Positions 8,361 to 17,462 of a DNA stretch of 58,273 nt are shown in pieces. The stretch is from Lachnospiraceae bacterium (GTDB taxonomy: Bacteria; Bacillota; Clostridia; Lachnospirales; Lachnospiraceae): the NCBI GenBank assembly GCA_016288705.1, contig JAEELB010000035.1, forward strand, positions 1 to 58,273. The letters run 5' to 3'. Position 1 is the first letter of the stretch; the number at the start of each line of letters is the position of its first letter. The notes under the pieces were generated by a model that worked only from the letters and a program-made list of their open reading frames with translations, had not been told where the DNA came from and made no database searches. The translations under genes were made by a program, and so were the position numbers.

Positions 8361-9829
8361 AAAGACCTGTAGGGCTGTTCATATGGGTGAGCCTTGCTGT
8401 TATTTGCATTTCCGCTCTGCTTTATGCGGGGAAGACCGGAAGGCTGCCTTCCTACAGGGATTCTGTCAGCGGCAATTCGGCTCCGAGGGTTGTGCCGAAG
8501 GAGACGGTGAAGCTCTGGTACACGGACAGCGATCTCACAAATTATCTTGAGAGCGCTTCGGTAAAATTCAATTCCGAAAGCGGACGCCAGGAGAGAGTGG
8601 AACTCAGGCTTTGCGAGGAGGGGGATTTTGTAAAGGCGATCTATGATGCTTCCGTAAAGGGCGAGGATTTCCCCGATATTTACGTGCTTAGCAACGACTC
8701 CTTTGAGAAAGCGTATCTGTCGGGACTCGCGAGGGAGATCACCGGGGACGACGCTGTAGCCGTAATGGACGCCTACCCCGGGAGCGCCGTAAATGCTGTG
8801 ACCTACAAGGGCCATATCCTGGGATGTCCCTGGTATTATGATACGGCTGCGCTTATCTACAACAAGACCTTTCTTCTGGACTGGGCCGAAGACAAGCTCC
8901 TTATGGAAACTGTGACGGAAGGCGATCTGAACGAGGCTCAGACGGAGACCTCCGAGGTCACGGAGATCCCCGAGATCTCTCCCGAAGACACGGAAGCGTA
9001 CCTGGCGGAACACATTCCTCATAACATGGAAGATCTGCTGTTCTTTTCAAACGACTACAACGCTCCCGACACTCTGGATTCCGTTTTCAAATGGGACGTC
9101 AACGATGTGTTCTTCACTTACTTTTTCGCGGGAGACTCCATGAATGTGGGCTCCGAGACCGGCGACGACCCGTCGGTGATGGATATCTATAACGAGAAAT
9201 CCGTTCTCGCCCTTAAGGGGTTTCAGATGCTTAACCAGTTCTTCTCCTTCGATTCAAGGGACGTGAACTATGATCAGGTGGTTTCCGACCTTATCGACGG
9301 AAAACTCCTGTTTACGGTATGCACAACCGACGTGCTGAGGACCATACGGGAAAAAAAGAAAGCAGGGGAGTGCGCGTACGAGTTCGGCGCGGCCCCTCTC
9401 CCTGACATTACCGCGGAAATAAAGGCCAGGCCTCTTTCGGTCACCGACGCCCTTGTGATAAACGGCTACAGTGAGAAAGCATCCAACGCAAGGGCGTTTA
9501 TCGAATTCATCACTGGCCTTCCCGCGGATGAATTGTACGAAGCCACGGGAAAGACCTCCGCCCTGACCTCCTGTACTTTTTCGGATCCATCAATGGAGGC
9601 TTTCAGGACCAGTTACGAGAACTCCGTTCCCGTCACGAAGATGACCCGGACCGGGAACTTCAGGATCAGGATGGAAGCGGCGCTCATGAGGATATGGGAC
9701 GGGGAGGATCCGAACCTTGTCCTCAGGGAATTGTCCTACGACATGAACCGGCAGACCGGCGCGTCTCTCGAGGAGCCCGAACTGCTGGATGTCAGGGAGG
9801 TCCCTTATGAGATGGGCACTGAAGAGTAG
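8357..9829 (+). CDS. extracellular solute-binding protein, membrane anchored, no permease nearby
   Basis: 490 residues. The N-terminal hydrophobic segment (about 6-24) lacks a proper lipobox (residue before Cys is Ile), so it is probably a signal anchor. The rest resembles family 1 type binding proteins: 'LWYTDSDLTNYLES', 'DFPDIYVLSNDS' and 'GCPWYYDTAALIYNK'. An acidic insert (about 190-220) rich in Glu/Thr interrupts the lobe. GAGGAG is well spaced before the GTG start at 8357, which overlaps the argD stop by 4 nt. No ABC permease or ATPase adjoins it; the ligand is unknown. Confidence 0.75.
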   Translation: MKRPVGLFIWVSLAVICISALLYAGKTGRLPSYRDSVSGNSAPRVVPKETVKLWYTDSDLTNYLESASVKFNSESGRQERVELRLCEEGDFVKAIYDASVKGEDFPDIYVLSNDSFEKAYLSGLAREITGDDAVAVMDAYPGSAVNAVTYKGHILGCPWYYDTAALIYNKTFLLDWAEDKLLMETVTEGDLNEAQTETSEVTEIPEISPEDTEAYLAEHIPHNMEDLLFFSNDYNAPDTLDSVFKWDVNDVFFTYFFAGDSMNVGSETGDDPSVMDIYNEKSVLALKGFQMLNQFFSFDSRDVNYDQVVSDLIDGKLLFTVCTTDVLRTIREKKKAGECAYEFGAAPLPDITAEIKARPLSVTDALVINGYSEKASNARAFIEFITGLPADELYEATGKTSALTSCTFSDPSMEAFRTSYENSVPVTKMTRTGNFRIRMEAALMRIWDGEDPNLVLRELSYDMNRQTGASLEEPELLDVREVPYEMGTEE

Positions 9830-9858
9830 TTGCCAACATTGATCCGATATTGTAGAAT
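9830..9858 (+). promoter_or_regulatory. promoter of comEA-like/two-component operon
   Basis: TTGCCA (9830-9835), 17-nt spacer, TAGAAT (9853-9858). It begins right after the solute-binding protein stop and predicts a leader of about 35 nt. It separates the arg operon from the following signalling genes. Confidence 0.65.
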
Positions 9859-9899
9859 GAGCGGGTGGGATTCCTGTTATCCGGAGATCGGAGCGGAAA

Positions 9900-10562
9900 A
9901 TGAGATCGCAGGATGCAGGTGTTGTTATCTTGATTTGTATGGCCGTCCTTTCTCTGTGCGGCTGTACCTCTAAGGCGGAGCTTTTGTCCGATGCCTCTGC
10001 CGGAACCTTGATCGTCGAAGAGACAAAGGTTTTCGACATGTCTGAAGACAGCGGGGATGCTGTTTCTGAGGAGAAAGCTCCGGAGGATATTTACGTTCAT
10101 GTGTGCGGGGCTGTCAGAAACCCCGGATTATACCGGCTGCCGCCGGGAAGCAGAGTGTCTTTCGCGGTGGATGCCGCCGGAGGGTTTGAAGAGGACGCGG
10201 ACCGGGAATATATCAATCTGGCTGCTGTTTTGCTGGACGGCGTGAAGATAGACGTTCCCACCGTCGAGGAAAGCAGCGCCCTGATGAAGACGGGCGCGTC
10301 TCCCGATTCCGCCGCCGGAGTAAGCGCCGTTACGGGGGATCCCCTTCAGGCTTCCGGAAGCGGCGGACAGTCTCTCGTAAATCTGAATACGGCCGATGAG
10401 ACCGAACTTCAGAGCATAAGCGGGATAGGGCCTTCGAAAGCCAGAGCCGTGGTCAGATACAGGGAGGAGCACGGACCGTTTTCGGACATATCGGAGATAA
10501 TGAATGTGAGCGGTATCGGCAGTTCGACTTACGAAAGGATAAAGGATCAGATCACGGTATAA
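9900..10562 (+). CDS. ComEA-like helix-hairpin-helix lipoprotein
   Basis: 220 residues. Signal peptide with lipobox 'LCGC' (Cys at residue 22), then an SLBB domain (about 63-120, 'IYVHVCGAVRNPGLYRLP'), a Ser/Gly linker, and a double helix-hairpin-helix domain (about 155-218, 'VNLNTADETELQSISGIG', 'NVSGIG'). ComEA binds incoming DNA during transformation. Here the usual N-terminal membrane anchor is replaced by a lipid anchor, and comEC does not follow; a two-component system does. Confidence 0.85.
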   Translation: MRSQDAGVVILICMAVLSLCGCTSKAELLSDASAGTLIVEETKVFDMSEDSGDAVSEEKAPEDIYVHVCGAVRNPGLYRLPPGSRVSFAVDAAGGFEEDADREYINLAAVLLDGVKIDVPTVEESSALMKTGASPDSAAGVSAVTGDPLQASGSGGQSLVNLNTADETELQSISGIGPSKARAVVRYREEHGPFSDISEIMNVSGIGSSTYERIKDQITV

Positions 10563-10571
10563 GGGGAAGAA

Positions 10572-11255
10572 ATGAGCAGGATACTGGTAGTGGATGATGA
10601 AAAACTGATCGTGAAGGGCATAAAGTACAGCCTCGAACAGGACGGAATGCAGGTGGAAACTGCCGGTGACGGAGAAGAAGCCCTGGAGAAGTTCTCTGCC
10701 GGCGGTTTTGACCTGATCCTGCTGGATGTGATGCTGCCAAAGCTCGACGGCTTTGCCGTGTGCCAGAGGATAAGGGAAGAGTCCGGTGTTCCCATCATCA
10801 TGCTGACAGCCAAGGGCGATGATATGGACAAGATCCTGGGGCTGGATAACGGCGCAGACGATTATATCACAAAGCCCTTTAACATACTTGAGGTGAAGGC
10901 CAGGATAAAGGCCATTCTCAGAAGGACTTCTCCCGAGGTTTCCCAGAAGCCTCAGGGATCCGGGATAGTGTCCGGAGATCTCAGGCTGGATACCGAGAAC
11001 CGCAGGATCTATGTCAAGAACAGGGAGATCAGTCTCACCGCAAAGGAATTCGATGTTCTGGAACTTCTGGCATCCAATCCGGGCAAGGTGTACAGCAGGG
11101 TGGAACTGCTCCACACCGTGTGGGGCAGGGATTATCCCGGCGATGAACGCACCGTGGACGTGCATATCAGGAGGCTCAGGGAAAAGATAGAGGAATCTCC
11201 GTCAGAACCCAGGTATGTCCGCACCAGATGGGGGATCGGATATTATTTTGCCTGA
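10572..11255 (+). CDS. OmpR/PhoB family response regulator
   Basis: 227 residues. Receiver domain with phospho-acceptor D52 ('LLDVMLPKLDG'), acidic pocket 'VVDDEK' and the 'ITKPF' lysine near 100. A C-terminal winged helix with 'LTAKEFDVLELLASNPGKVYSR' and 'RTVDVHIRRLREKI' binds DNA. AAGGGGAAG precedes the ATG, 9 nt after the comEA-like stop. It overlaps the kinase gene and is surely its partner. Targets unknown; the flanking lipoprotein genes are plausible. Confidence 0.93.
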   Translation: MSRILVVDDEKLIVKGIKYSLEQDGMQVETAGDGEEALEKFSAGGFDLILLDVMLPKLDGFAVCQRIREESGVPIIMLTAKGDDMDKILGLDNGADDYITKPFNILEVKARIKAILRRTSPEVSQKPQGSGIVSGDLRLDTENRRIYVKNREISLTAKEFDVLELLASNPGKVYSRVELLHTVWGRDYPGDERTVDVHIRRLREKIEESPSEPRYVRTRWGIGYYFA

Positions 11256-12735
11256 AAAGGTAAAAACCGCTTTCAGAAAACTCCTTCGCCGTACCAGAAG
11301 TCTGCGGCTCAGACTCTTTGTGATCATTTTTTCCGTTGCGCTCATACCCTGTATCATAATGAGACACGCCCTCACTTCAAATTACATGGAGCAGGGAGTC
11401 TCCGTCAGGATCTCCACGGTCACGGCCCAGATGGACACCATCGCCGCTCACCTCATAACCTACAATTACCTTGAGGAGGAGGCAAGTGAGGTGATAGATG
11501 CCGAACTTGCACAGATAAGCGCTCTTTACGACGGCAGGATCGTGATCATCGGGCCGGATCTCAGGATACTCAGGGACACCTACGATATCTCCACCGGGAA
11601 GACCCTGATCGCTGAAGAGGTCATAACCTGTCTGACCGACGGGACCGGCGTGTCCCAATATGACTCCAACAACGGCTACATAGAGATAGTCACGCCCATA
11701 AAGGGCCCCTCCACCGATCCGGAGGAGGATGGCGCGGACGCGGGAGCCCAGGTGGTAAGGGGGGTCATGCTGACCTCCGTCTCCACGGATACCATTGCCG
11801 CCACAAGAGACCGTCTGGCTGTCCAGGGGATAATCGTTGAGACCCTGACCATCATCATCGTGCTTTCCCTCGCCCTGTTCCTGTCCCTGGCCATAACCGT
11901 TCCCTTCAGGCGGCTGGCAAAGGAGATGCTGAACGTCAGGGCCGGCTATTCCAACGAACCCATCCACATTAATAACACCCTGGAGACAAGGCAGATATGC
12001 GATTCCTTCAATACCGTGCTGGAAAGGGAAAAGGCCCTTGACGACTCAAGGGAGGAATTTGTGGCAAATGTGTCCCACGAGCTTAAGACCCCCATCACGT
12101 CAATGAAGGTGCTGGCTGATTCCCTTGTTTCACAGGAAGACGTTCCGGTGGAGATGTACAGGGAGTTCATGAAGGATATCGCGGGTGAGATCGAGAGGGA
12201 GGACCGTATGATAAACGACCTCCTGACCCTCGTCAGAATGGACCGGCAGGCGGCGGTGGAACTGGATGTGAGGGAGACCGACATCAACGCATTGACCGAA
12301 ACGGTTCTGAAACGTCTCAGACCCCTTGCCGGCAAGCGTGATGTGGAGCTGGTGTTTGAGAGCGTGAGGAGCGTCACGGCGTCCGTTGACGACGTAAAGA
12401 TCACCCAGATGCTCATGAACCTGGTGGAGAACGCCATAAAATACAACAAAGAACACGGCTGGGTGAGGGTGGTGCTCGATGCGGATCACCAGTCCTTCAC
12501 CCTGACGGTGGCGGATAACGGCATCGGCATTCCCGAGGAGGATCTGACCTCCATCTACGAAAGATTTTACAGGGTGGACAAATCTCATTCCCGGGAGATA
12601 GGAGGGACCGGACTGGGACTTGCCCTTGTGAGGAGCGCCGTGATAATGCATCATGGTATCATTGACTGCACCAGTACGCCCGGAGAGGGGACAACTTTTA
12701 CGGTCACCATACCTTTGAACTATATAAAGCTATGA
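11215..12735 (+). CDS. sensor histidine kinase
   Basis: About 506 residues. Membrane segments at about 32-50 and 206-229 frame a 150-residue extracellular sensor, followed by HAMP, HisKA (phospho-His H288 in 'NVSHELKTP') and HATPase ('LVENAIKYN', 'DNGIGIPEED', 'GGTGLGLAL'). The ATG at 11215 overlaps the regulator by 41 nt with a poor ribosome site. A TTG at 11248, overlapping by 8 nt, is the more compact alternative and loses only 11 residues. The ectodomain has a conserved-looking 'YDISTGKTL' strand typical of double-Cache/PAS-like sensors; ligand unknown. Confidence 0.93.
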   Translation: MSAPDGGSDIILPEKVKTAFRKLLRRTRSLRLRLFVIIFSVALIPCIIMRHALTSNYMEQGVSVRISTVTAQMDTIAAHLITYNYLEEEASEVIDAELAQISALYDGRIVIIGPDLRILRDTYDISTGKTLIAEEVITCLTDGTGVSQYDSNNGYIEIVTPIKGPSTDPEEDGADAGAQVVRGVMLTSVSTDTIAATRDRLAVQGIIVETLTIIIVLSLALFLSLAITVPFRRLAKEMLNVRAGYSNEPIHINNTLETRQICDSFNTVLEREKALDDSREEFVANVSHELKTPITSMKVLADSLVSQEDVPVEMYREFMKDIAGEIEREDRMINDLLTLVRMDRQAAVELDVRETDINALTETVLKRLRPLAGKRDVELVFESVRSVTASVDDVKITQMLMNLVENAIKYNKEHGWVRVVLDADHQSFTLTVADNGIGIPEEDLTSIYERFYRVDKSHSREIGGTGLGLALVRSAVIMHHGIIDCTSTPGEGTTFTVTIPLNYIKL

Positions 12736-13661
12736 AAACGCCGAAAACAATAAAGACGATAATTGCATATCTGATCCTGTTTTCCATCCTGGTCAACGGC
12801 TGCGGAAGTAAAGGGGCCGGGGATGAAAGGCCTTTCTTTGTCCGTGTTTACTATCTGGGGAACAGCGGGAAGAGGATCTCTTTCGAGGAATACGAGCCCG
12901 CGGCCCGGGGAGGGACCGATCTGGTGGAGGAACTTCTGGATGAAATGGAGCAGCAGCCCGGTGATAAGACCCTGGTGCCCGTCCTTAATGACACCTTCTC
13001 CATCAACTCCTATTTTCTGAACTACGACGGGCTGACCATAGATTTTGACAACAGCTATCTGACGCTGGACAGTATTACGGAGGTGCTTACCAGAGCGGCC
13101 GTGGTGCGGACCCTGACTCAGGCAGAGGGAGTGTCCTCTGTGACTTTCACGGTCAACGGAGAGCCTCTCCTGGACCCGAAGGGGAAACCCTACGGCCCCA
13201 TGAATGCGGATCTCTTCGTGGATAATCCGGGAACCGAGATCAACAACTACGAACGGACGACCCTTAAGCTGTATTTTGCAAATAAGGAGGGAGACCGGCT
13301 CCTGGCTGCGGAGAGGATAGTGGTCTACAATACCAATATCTCCATAGAAAAGCTTGTGCTGGAACAGCTGATATCCGGGCCGGAAACGGAGGGCCTGTAT
13401 CCGGTGATAAACCCGCAGACAACGATAATGGGGGTGATAGTCAGAGATGGGGTATGTTATGTAAACCTGAGCTCCAGCTTCCTTACACAGCCTTACAATG
13501 TTTCAACGGATGTGGCCATTTATTCCATAGTCAATTCGCTCACGGAACTCACCAGCGTCCGCAGGGTACAGATAGCAGTCGACGGTGAGAACGATATGCT
13601 CTACATGAACACCACTTCACTGTCCGAAACCTATGAGAGGGATCTGAGCCTGGTGGAATGA
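12732..13661 (+). CDS. GerMN-domain lipoprotein
   Basis: 309 residues. Lipobox 'LVNGC' near residues 20-24. Two GerMN modules follow: a first around 35-150 and a second around 180-300 ('LKLYFANKEGDRLLAAER', 'YVNLSSSF', 'IYSIVNSLTEL'). GerMN modules are found in spore germination protein GerM and in LpqB-type lipoproteins next to two-component systems. ATGA overlap with the kinase gene argues for function with that system, as a regulator at the outer membrane face. Direct role is inferred. Confidence 0.85.
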   Translation: MKTPKTIKTIIAYLILFSILVNGCGSKGAGDERPFFVRVYYLGNSGKRISFEEYEPAARGGTDLVEELLDEMEQQPGDKTLVPVLNDTFSINSYFLNYDGLTIDFDNSYLTLDSITEVLTRAAVVRTLTQAEGVSSVTFTVNGEPLLDPKGKPYGPMNADLFVDNPGTEINNYERTTLKLYFANKEGDRLLAAERIVVYNTNISIEKLVLEQLISGPETEGLYPVINPQTTIMGVIVRDGVCYVNLSSSFLTQPYNVSTDVAIYSIVNSLTELTSVRRVQIAVDGENDMLYMNTTSLSETYERDLSLVE

Positions 13662-13665
13662 GGGG

Positions 13666-14730
13666 TCAGGTGCCTTCGGCAATGAGGATCTCAAAGGCGA
13701 TCCTGTCCGGAAGCATGCCCGTCTTTATGTCCGACTGTGCCTTGGCGCATTTTTCCAGTCCCGCGATCAGAGATGAACGGGTCGTGGCCCTGGCCCTCTT
13801 TATGTAGCGCCAGGCTATGAAGGGCATGCATTTGAGGAGGGGCTTGATCTCATCGTCGGCGAGACCCCGGTCCAGCCCGTCCCTTGCCGCCAGGAGCAGA
13901 TTATAATCTCTTATGACCAGAGAGAGCAGCTGAAGAGAGTTTCTGCCCAGAGCAAGCATATCGCGGTACATCCTCATGGCGTCCATCTGCCTTCCGGAGG
14001 ACATTGCTTCCACCATATCGAATACCTTGTCTTCGGGATTCCTGACGCAGATGCTCTTCACGTCGGAAAGAGTCACCTTTCCGGTCTCAAAGCAGTATCC
14101 CCTGAGCTTTTCCAGCTCTTTCACGGCCGTCCAGAGATCCTCTCCCGTGTAGGAGACGAGTTCCGAAACGGCAGCAGGCTCGATGTCCATCTCCATGCGT
14201 TTTGCTTCCTTACGCACTGTTTCCTTAAGCTCTGACGCTTTCAAAAAGGGGAATTCAGTGACGGTCCCGGCCTTCAGGACCTGTTTGTAGAGGGAGGTCC
14301 TTTTGTCGACATCCGTCTCTTCAAAGACGATGACGCAGGTGTCCGGAAGGGAGCCTATGATGGATGAAAGGGTACCCGCTATGCCTGATGAGGAGACTTC
14401 TTCATCCTTTTGATCATCGATTTCCGTGGCCGCTTTTGAACTTTTTGGCTTGAAAAAGCCGCTTCCGCTGATCTCTATCACTCTTTTGCCGGAAAAGAAT
14501 GGCATGGTCTCCGCGATCTCTCTTATTTCCCTGAGGGTCTTTGCCGAATCGGCAAATGTTCCCACGAACCGGGACGCATTTATGTTTTCGTGGACAGACG
14601 CCGTTACCTTCCGTATATTCCTGCCGTAGCGGCTCACAAGAAACTGCTCCGGTCCGTAGAGCAGGTACACTCCCTTAAGATCTCCGTTCCTTATGTCGTT
14701 CAACAGTTTTTCTTTTGTGACTGCGGGCAT
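13666..14730 (-). CDS. holA: DNA polymerase III delta subunit
   Basis: About 354 residues from the ATG at 14730. Clamp-loader subunit that opens the sliding clamp. 'GVYLLYGPEQFLVSRYG' near the N-terminus, 'NINASRF', and the C-terminal 'AFEILIAEG' match HolA. A GTG at 14748 would add six residues, but GGGGAAAGGA sits just before the ATG at 14730. A Lys/Ser/Asp-rich insertion (about 105-125) is unusual. Convergent with the GerMN gene with only 4 nt between, no terminator seen. Confidence 0.92.
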   Translation of the reverse strand: MPAVTKEKLLNDIRNGDLKGVYLLYGPEQFLVSRYGRNIRKVTASVHENINASRFVGTFADSAKTLREIREIAETMPFFSGKRVIEISGSGFFKPKSSKAATEIDDQKDEEVSSSGIAGTLSSIIGSLPDTCVIVFEETDVDKRTSLYKQVLKAGTVTEFPFLKASELKETVRKEAKRMEMDIEPAAVSELVSYTGEDLWTAVKELEKLRGYCFETGKVTLSDVKSICVRNPEDKVFDMVEAMSSGRQMDAMRMYRDMLALGRNSLQLLSLVIRDYNLLLAARDGLDRGLADDEIKPLLKCMPFIAWRYIKRARATTRSSLIAGLEKCAKAQSDIKTGMLPDRIAFEILIAEGT

Positions 14731-14807
14731 GGTTCCTTTCCCCTTCACCGATTATTTTCGGAAATCCCACATGACAGCTCTCTCAGTGGGAAAACGATCA
14801 CCGGGAT

Positions 14808-14836
14808 ATTTTATCATATGGCGGCGGCAGGGTCAA
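14808..14836 (-). promoter_or_regulatory. promoter of holA
   Basis: Minus strand TTGACC (14831-14836), 17-nt spacer, TAAAAT (14808-14813). Predicted leader about 70 nt. Confidence 0.6.
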
Positions 14837-15107
14837 AGACAGCATTGCGGCCCGGCGCCGGCATGCGCATACAAAGTTTGGCGTGCGGGTTTCGATTTCC
14901 TCTCAATTGTGGTATCCTGTACCTGTGAGCGCAGTTCCGGGTTTTTATTTGTGTGATAAGCCGGGAACGCTTGACGGTCATGTTTTTTGGGGGTTACAGG
15001 ATGAAGCGGCACTGCTTGTCCGGGTATCTGCGGGATAAGCCTTCGGCGCCTCGTCCTGTGATATGCGTTTGATCCGGAAATAAGGACCAAGGGGAGGTTC
15101 CTGAGGG
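14837..15107. other. non-coding stretch between holA and the HD-GYP gene
   Basis: With the holA leader, the gene-free interval is 377 bp. Besides the holA promoter it holds an inverted repeat: GTTCC-GG near 14934 pairs with CC-GGGAAC near 14961, with one bulged base and a 20-nt AT-rich loop. TTGACG...TTACAG (near 14970-15000, 17-nt spacer) is a weak promoter candidate for the HD-GYP gene. I compared it by eye with the c-di-GMP riboswitch consensus and saw no match. Confidence 0.35.
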
Positions 15108-16370
15108 ATGTCGGGTTCTACGGGCAGGGCATTGAGAGAGTATTTCAGGGGTATAACCGGAAAGAAGGATTTTAAGAGGCTCTTATATGCAGGGGCACTG
15201 GTCGCCTTTCTTGCTGCGGTCTTCTTTTTTGTGCTGTCAAAACAGGCCGCAAAGGTCAGGATTTATGAGTTTAAGGGGACGGGTATCAATACCAGGCAGG
15301 ATTCCCTTGTTCTCAGAATGACGGTCCCGGAGGACAAGATATGGAAGGACAGCACCAACTACCCGGAGAAGCCCTTCGGCGCCCAGTATGAATTCTTCCT
15401 TTCGAATTCCGGCTCCCGGACCATGAAAGACTGGACCGTCCGTATGGATTTTAATGAGGAGCCCGAGATCAACAGTTGCTGGAACGGTGAGTTTGAGGTG
15501 GTGGGAAAGAGCATCCTCTTTAAGCCGGATAAATTCACCGAGTCGTTTAAAGACGGCGACCCCACCAAGTTCGGCGCGGTCCTCTATTCCCGTAAGATGC
15601 TCTCCCTGACCGGCTACGGTATCACCTGCCGCCTGCAGCCCAATCTCCGGACCATGCCTTTGTTTTATATCATCCTTCTGGCGGGCTTCCTGTGGCTCCT
15701 GGCGTTTCTTTCGTTCTCCCTGTCCTACGCCAGGATCGAGAGTATCAGATACCTGAGAAAGAGGGATACGCTGGTGATCGAACAGTCCATCCGGACCTTT
15801 ACCAGCTTTATCGATGCAAAGGACACCTACACCCGCGGCCATTCGGTGAGGGTGGCGATCTACGCCAGGGAGATCGCGAGGCGGGCGGATATGGATGAAG
15901 AGGAGCAGAACATGCTGTATTATGAGACCCTGCTCCATGACGTGGGAAAGATCAGCATCCCCGATTCCATCCTTCAGAAGCCCGGACGACTGACTCCCGA
16001 AGAATTTGAGGTGATAAAGACTCACCCCTCAAAGGGAAATGAGATGTTAAGGGCCTTTACCGCGATCCCGAATATCAGGGACGGGGCTCATTATCATCAT
16101 GAGAGGTACGACGGCAAGGGCTATCCCATGGGCCTTAAGGGCGCCGATATCCCCGTCCACGCCAGGATAATATGCGTGGCGGATTCATTTGACGCCATGA
16201 GCTCCCTCAGAAGCTACAGGGCCCCTTTTGACAACAAGAGGATAATAGAGGAATTGCAGACAAATTCGGGAACACAGTTTGATCCCGCCTATGTCAGGAT
16301 CATGGTGGACATGATAAATGACGGTTTTACCGACAAGATCAGATACGAATACGGCGCGGACGGAGAATGA
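15108..16370 (+). CDS. HD-GYP phosphodiesterase with CBM2-like ectodomain
   Basis: 420 residues. TM1 (about 26-44), extracellular beta-rich domain (about 45-182), TM2 (about 184-206), then an HD-GYP domain (about 228-415) with 'GHSVRVAIYA', 'LLHDVGKISIPD', 'HHERYDGKGYP' and 'ICVADSFDAM'. HD-GYP enzymes hydrolyse c-di-GMP. The ectodomain segment 'DWTVRMDFNEEPEINSCWN' followed by 'FEVVGKSILFKP' and a late 'FGAVLY' has the strand order and Trp-Asn spacing of family 2 cellulose-binding modules; that match is by eye. It may sense polysaccharide and lower c-di-GMP. Confidence 0.88.
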   Translation: MSGSTGRALREYFRGITGKKDFKRLLYAGALVAFLAAVFFFVLSKQAAKVRIYEFKGTGINTRQDSLVLRMTVPEDKIWKDSTNYPEKPFGAQYEFFLSNSGSRTMKDWTVRMDFNEEPEINSCWNGEFEVVGKSILFKPDKFTESFKDGDPTKFGAVLYSRKMLSLTGYGITCRLQPNLRTMPLFYIILLAGFLWLLAFLSFSLSYARIESIRYLRKRDTLVIEQSIRTFTSFIDAKDTYTRGHSVRVAIYAREIARRADMDEEEQNMLYYETLLHDVGKISIPDSILQKPGRLTPEEFEVIKTHPSKGNEMLRAFTAIPNIRDGAHYHHERYDGKGYPMGLKGADIPVHARIICVADSFDAMSSLRSYRAPFDNKRIIEELQTNSGTQFDPAYVRIMVDMINDGFTDKIRYEYGADGE

Positions 16371-16394
16371 TAAGGGAGGGATGATCGTAAAGCC

Positions 16395-17453
16395 ATGAAC
16401 AGGAGTGAACTTCAGGAGATCAAAAGACGCTGGAAATACGGAGAATGCACATTTGAAAAGATGATCTGCGCCTGTACCGATATCGACGGCGGGATAGTGA
16501 CCAGCACCAGGCGGTTTCTGACGGAGCCTGACGAACTGCAGAAGCAGGTCCTCTCATTTGTAAATAAAGCATTCGGCACGGGTTCTGATCTGGATGTGCC
16601 CGGCGGTGATATGGAAAAGCTGCTCAAAGGGTTTCTGAACGATTCGCCGGATGAGTCTCTCGCCGAGACCTTTGCCTCCATGGTAAACACCGCTTTCAGG
16701 GAAAATGACGACTTGACGCGCCACATGGTGATAGCGCTGACCGATTCCTATGATGTGCCTGAGCGGACCTCTAACCGGGAAAAGACCGGAGAGTCCGACG
16801 AGGTTTTCCGCCACGCGCTGATCCTTGTCTGCAATGTCAGAAGCTCTAAGGGCGGGATAGAAGTGACGGACGAGGGCATCAGGACCGCGGATGTGTTCCA
16901 GATGGTGGATTCCCCGTCGGCAGCCTTTATTTACCCGTCATTTGCGGACAGGATGACTAATTATGACCTTATCCACTGCTCTGTAAAAAAAGAACCGGAT
17001 ATCCGGATGGTGAATTCGGTTTTTGAATCTTCCCTTGAGTATCAGCCTCCCGTAAAGAAGACGAGGGTGGCTCCCGTGGGACCGGAGGGGGATCATCCCG
17101 TAAATGTGGTGCTCACCGACGTGCCCTTTGACGAGGATCATCCCAACGCCGTGAGACAGGGAAACGCGCTGGATGCTGAAGCTTCGGGTGCGGATATCCC
17201 TTCACTGGACAGCGGCGGGACCAATTATATCCCCGGAATGAGCAGGGTTGAGGACAAGCCCGGAGACAACGACGGGAAAAAGAGAGGCGACGACAGCGGT
17301 GAGAGCAATATTTACGAGAGGACCGCAGAAACCCGGCAGAGAGTGTCTCTGGCGGGCATGAGCCTTCCCGTGGCAAGGGTCGGGGGAGAGAGCTACTGCC
17401 TCCTTACCCTGAGCGAACTTGAGAAGCTGAAAAGCCTTCTGGGGGAGAAGTGA
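16395..17453 (+). CDS. DUF4317 family protein
   Basis: 352 residues, soluble. The N-terminus 'ELQEIKRRWKYGECTFEKM' and the middle 'IYPSFADRMTNYD' fit DUF4317, a family of unknown function restricted largely to Clostridia. The region 230-310 is acidic and low in predicted structure. It follows the HD-GYP gene by 24 nt and is probably cotranscribed. A relation to c-di-GMP is suggested by position only. Confidence 0.8.
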   Translation: MNRSELQEIKRRWKYGECTFEKMICACTDIDGGIVTSTRRFLTEPDELQKQVLSFVNKAFGTGSDLDVPGGDMEKLLKGFLNDSPDESLAETFASMVNTAFRENDDLTRHMVIALTDSYDVPERTSNREKTGESDEVFRHALILVCNVRSSKGGIEVTDEGIRTADVFQMVDSPSAAFIYPSFADRMTNYDLIHCSVKKEPDIRMVNSVFESSLEYQPPVKKTRVAPVGPEGDHPVNVVLTDVPFDEDHPNAVRQGNALDAEASGADIPSLDSGGTNYIPGMSRVEDKPGDNDGKKRGDDSGESNIYERTAETRQRVSLAGMSLPVARVGGESYCLLTLSELEKLKSLLGEK

Positions 17454-17462
17454 TCCCCGAAA

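Noticed and set aside
17441-17459. GGGGA/TCCCC hairpin between DUF4317 and permease genes
   Set aside because: Five-bp stem without a T-run, overlapping the stop codon; not supportable as a terminator.
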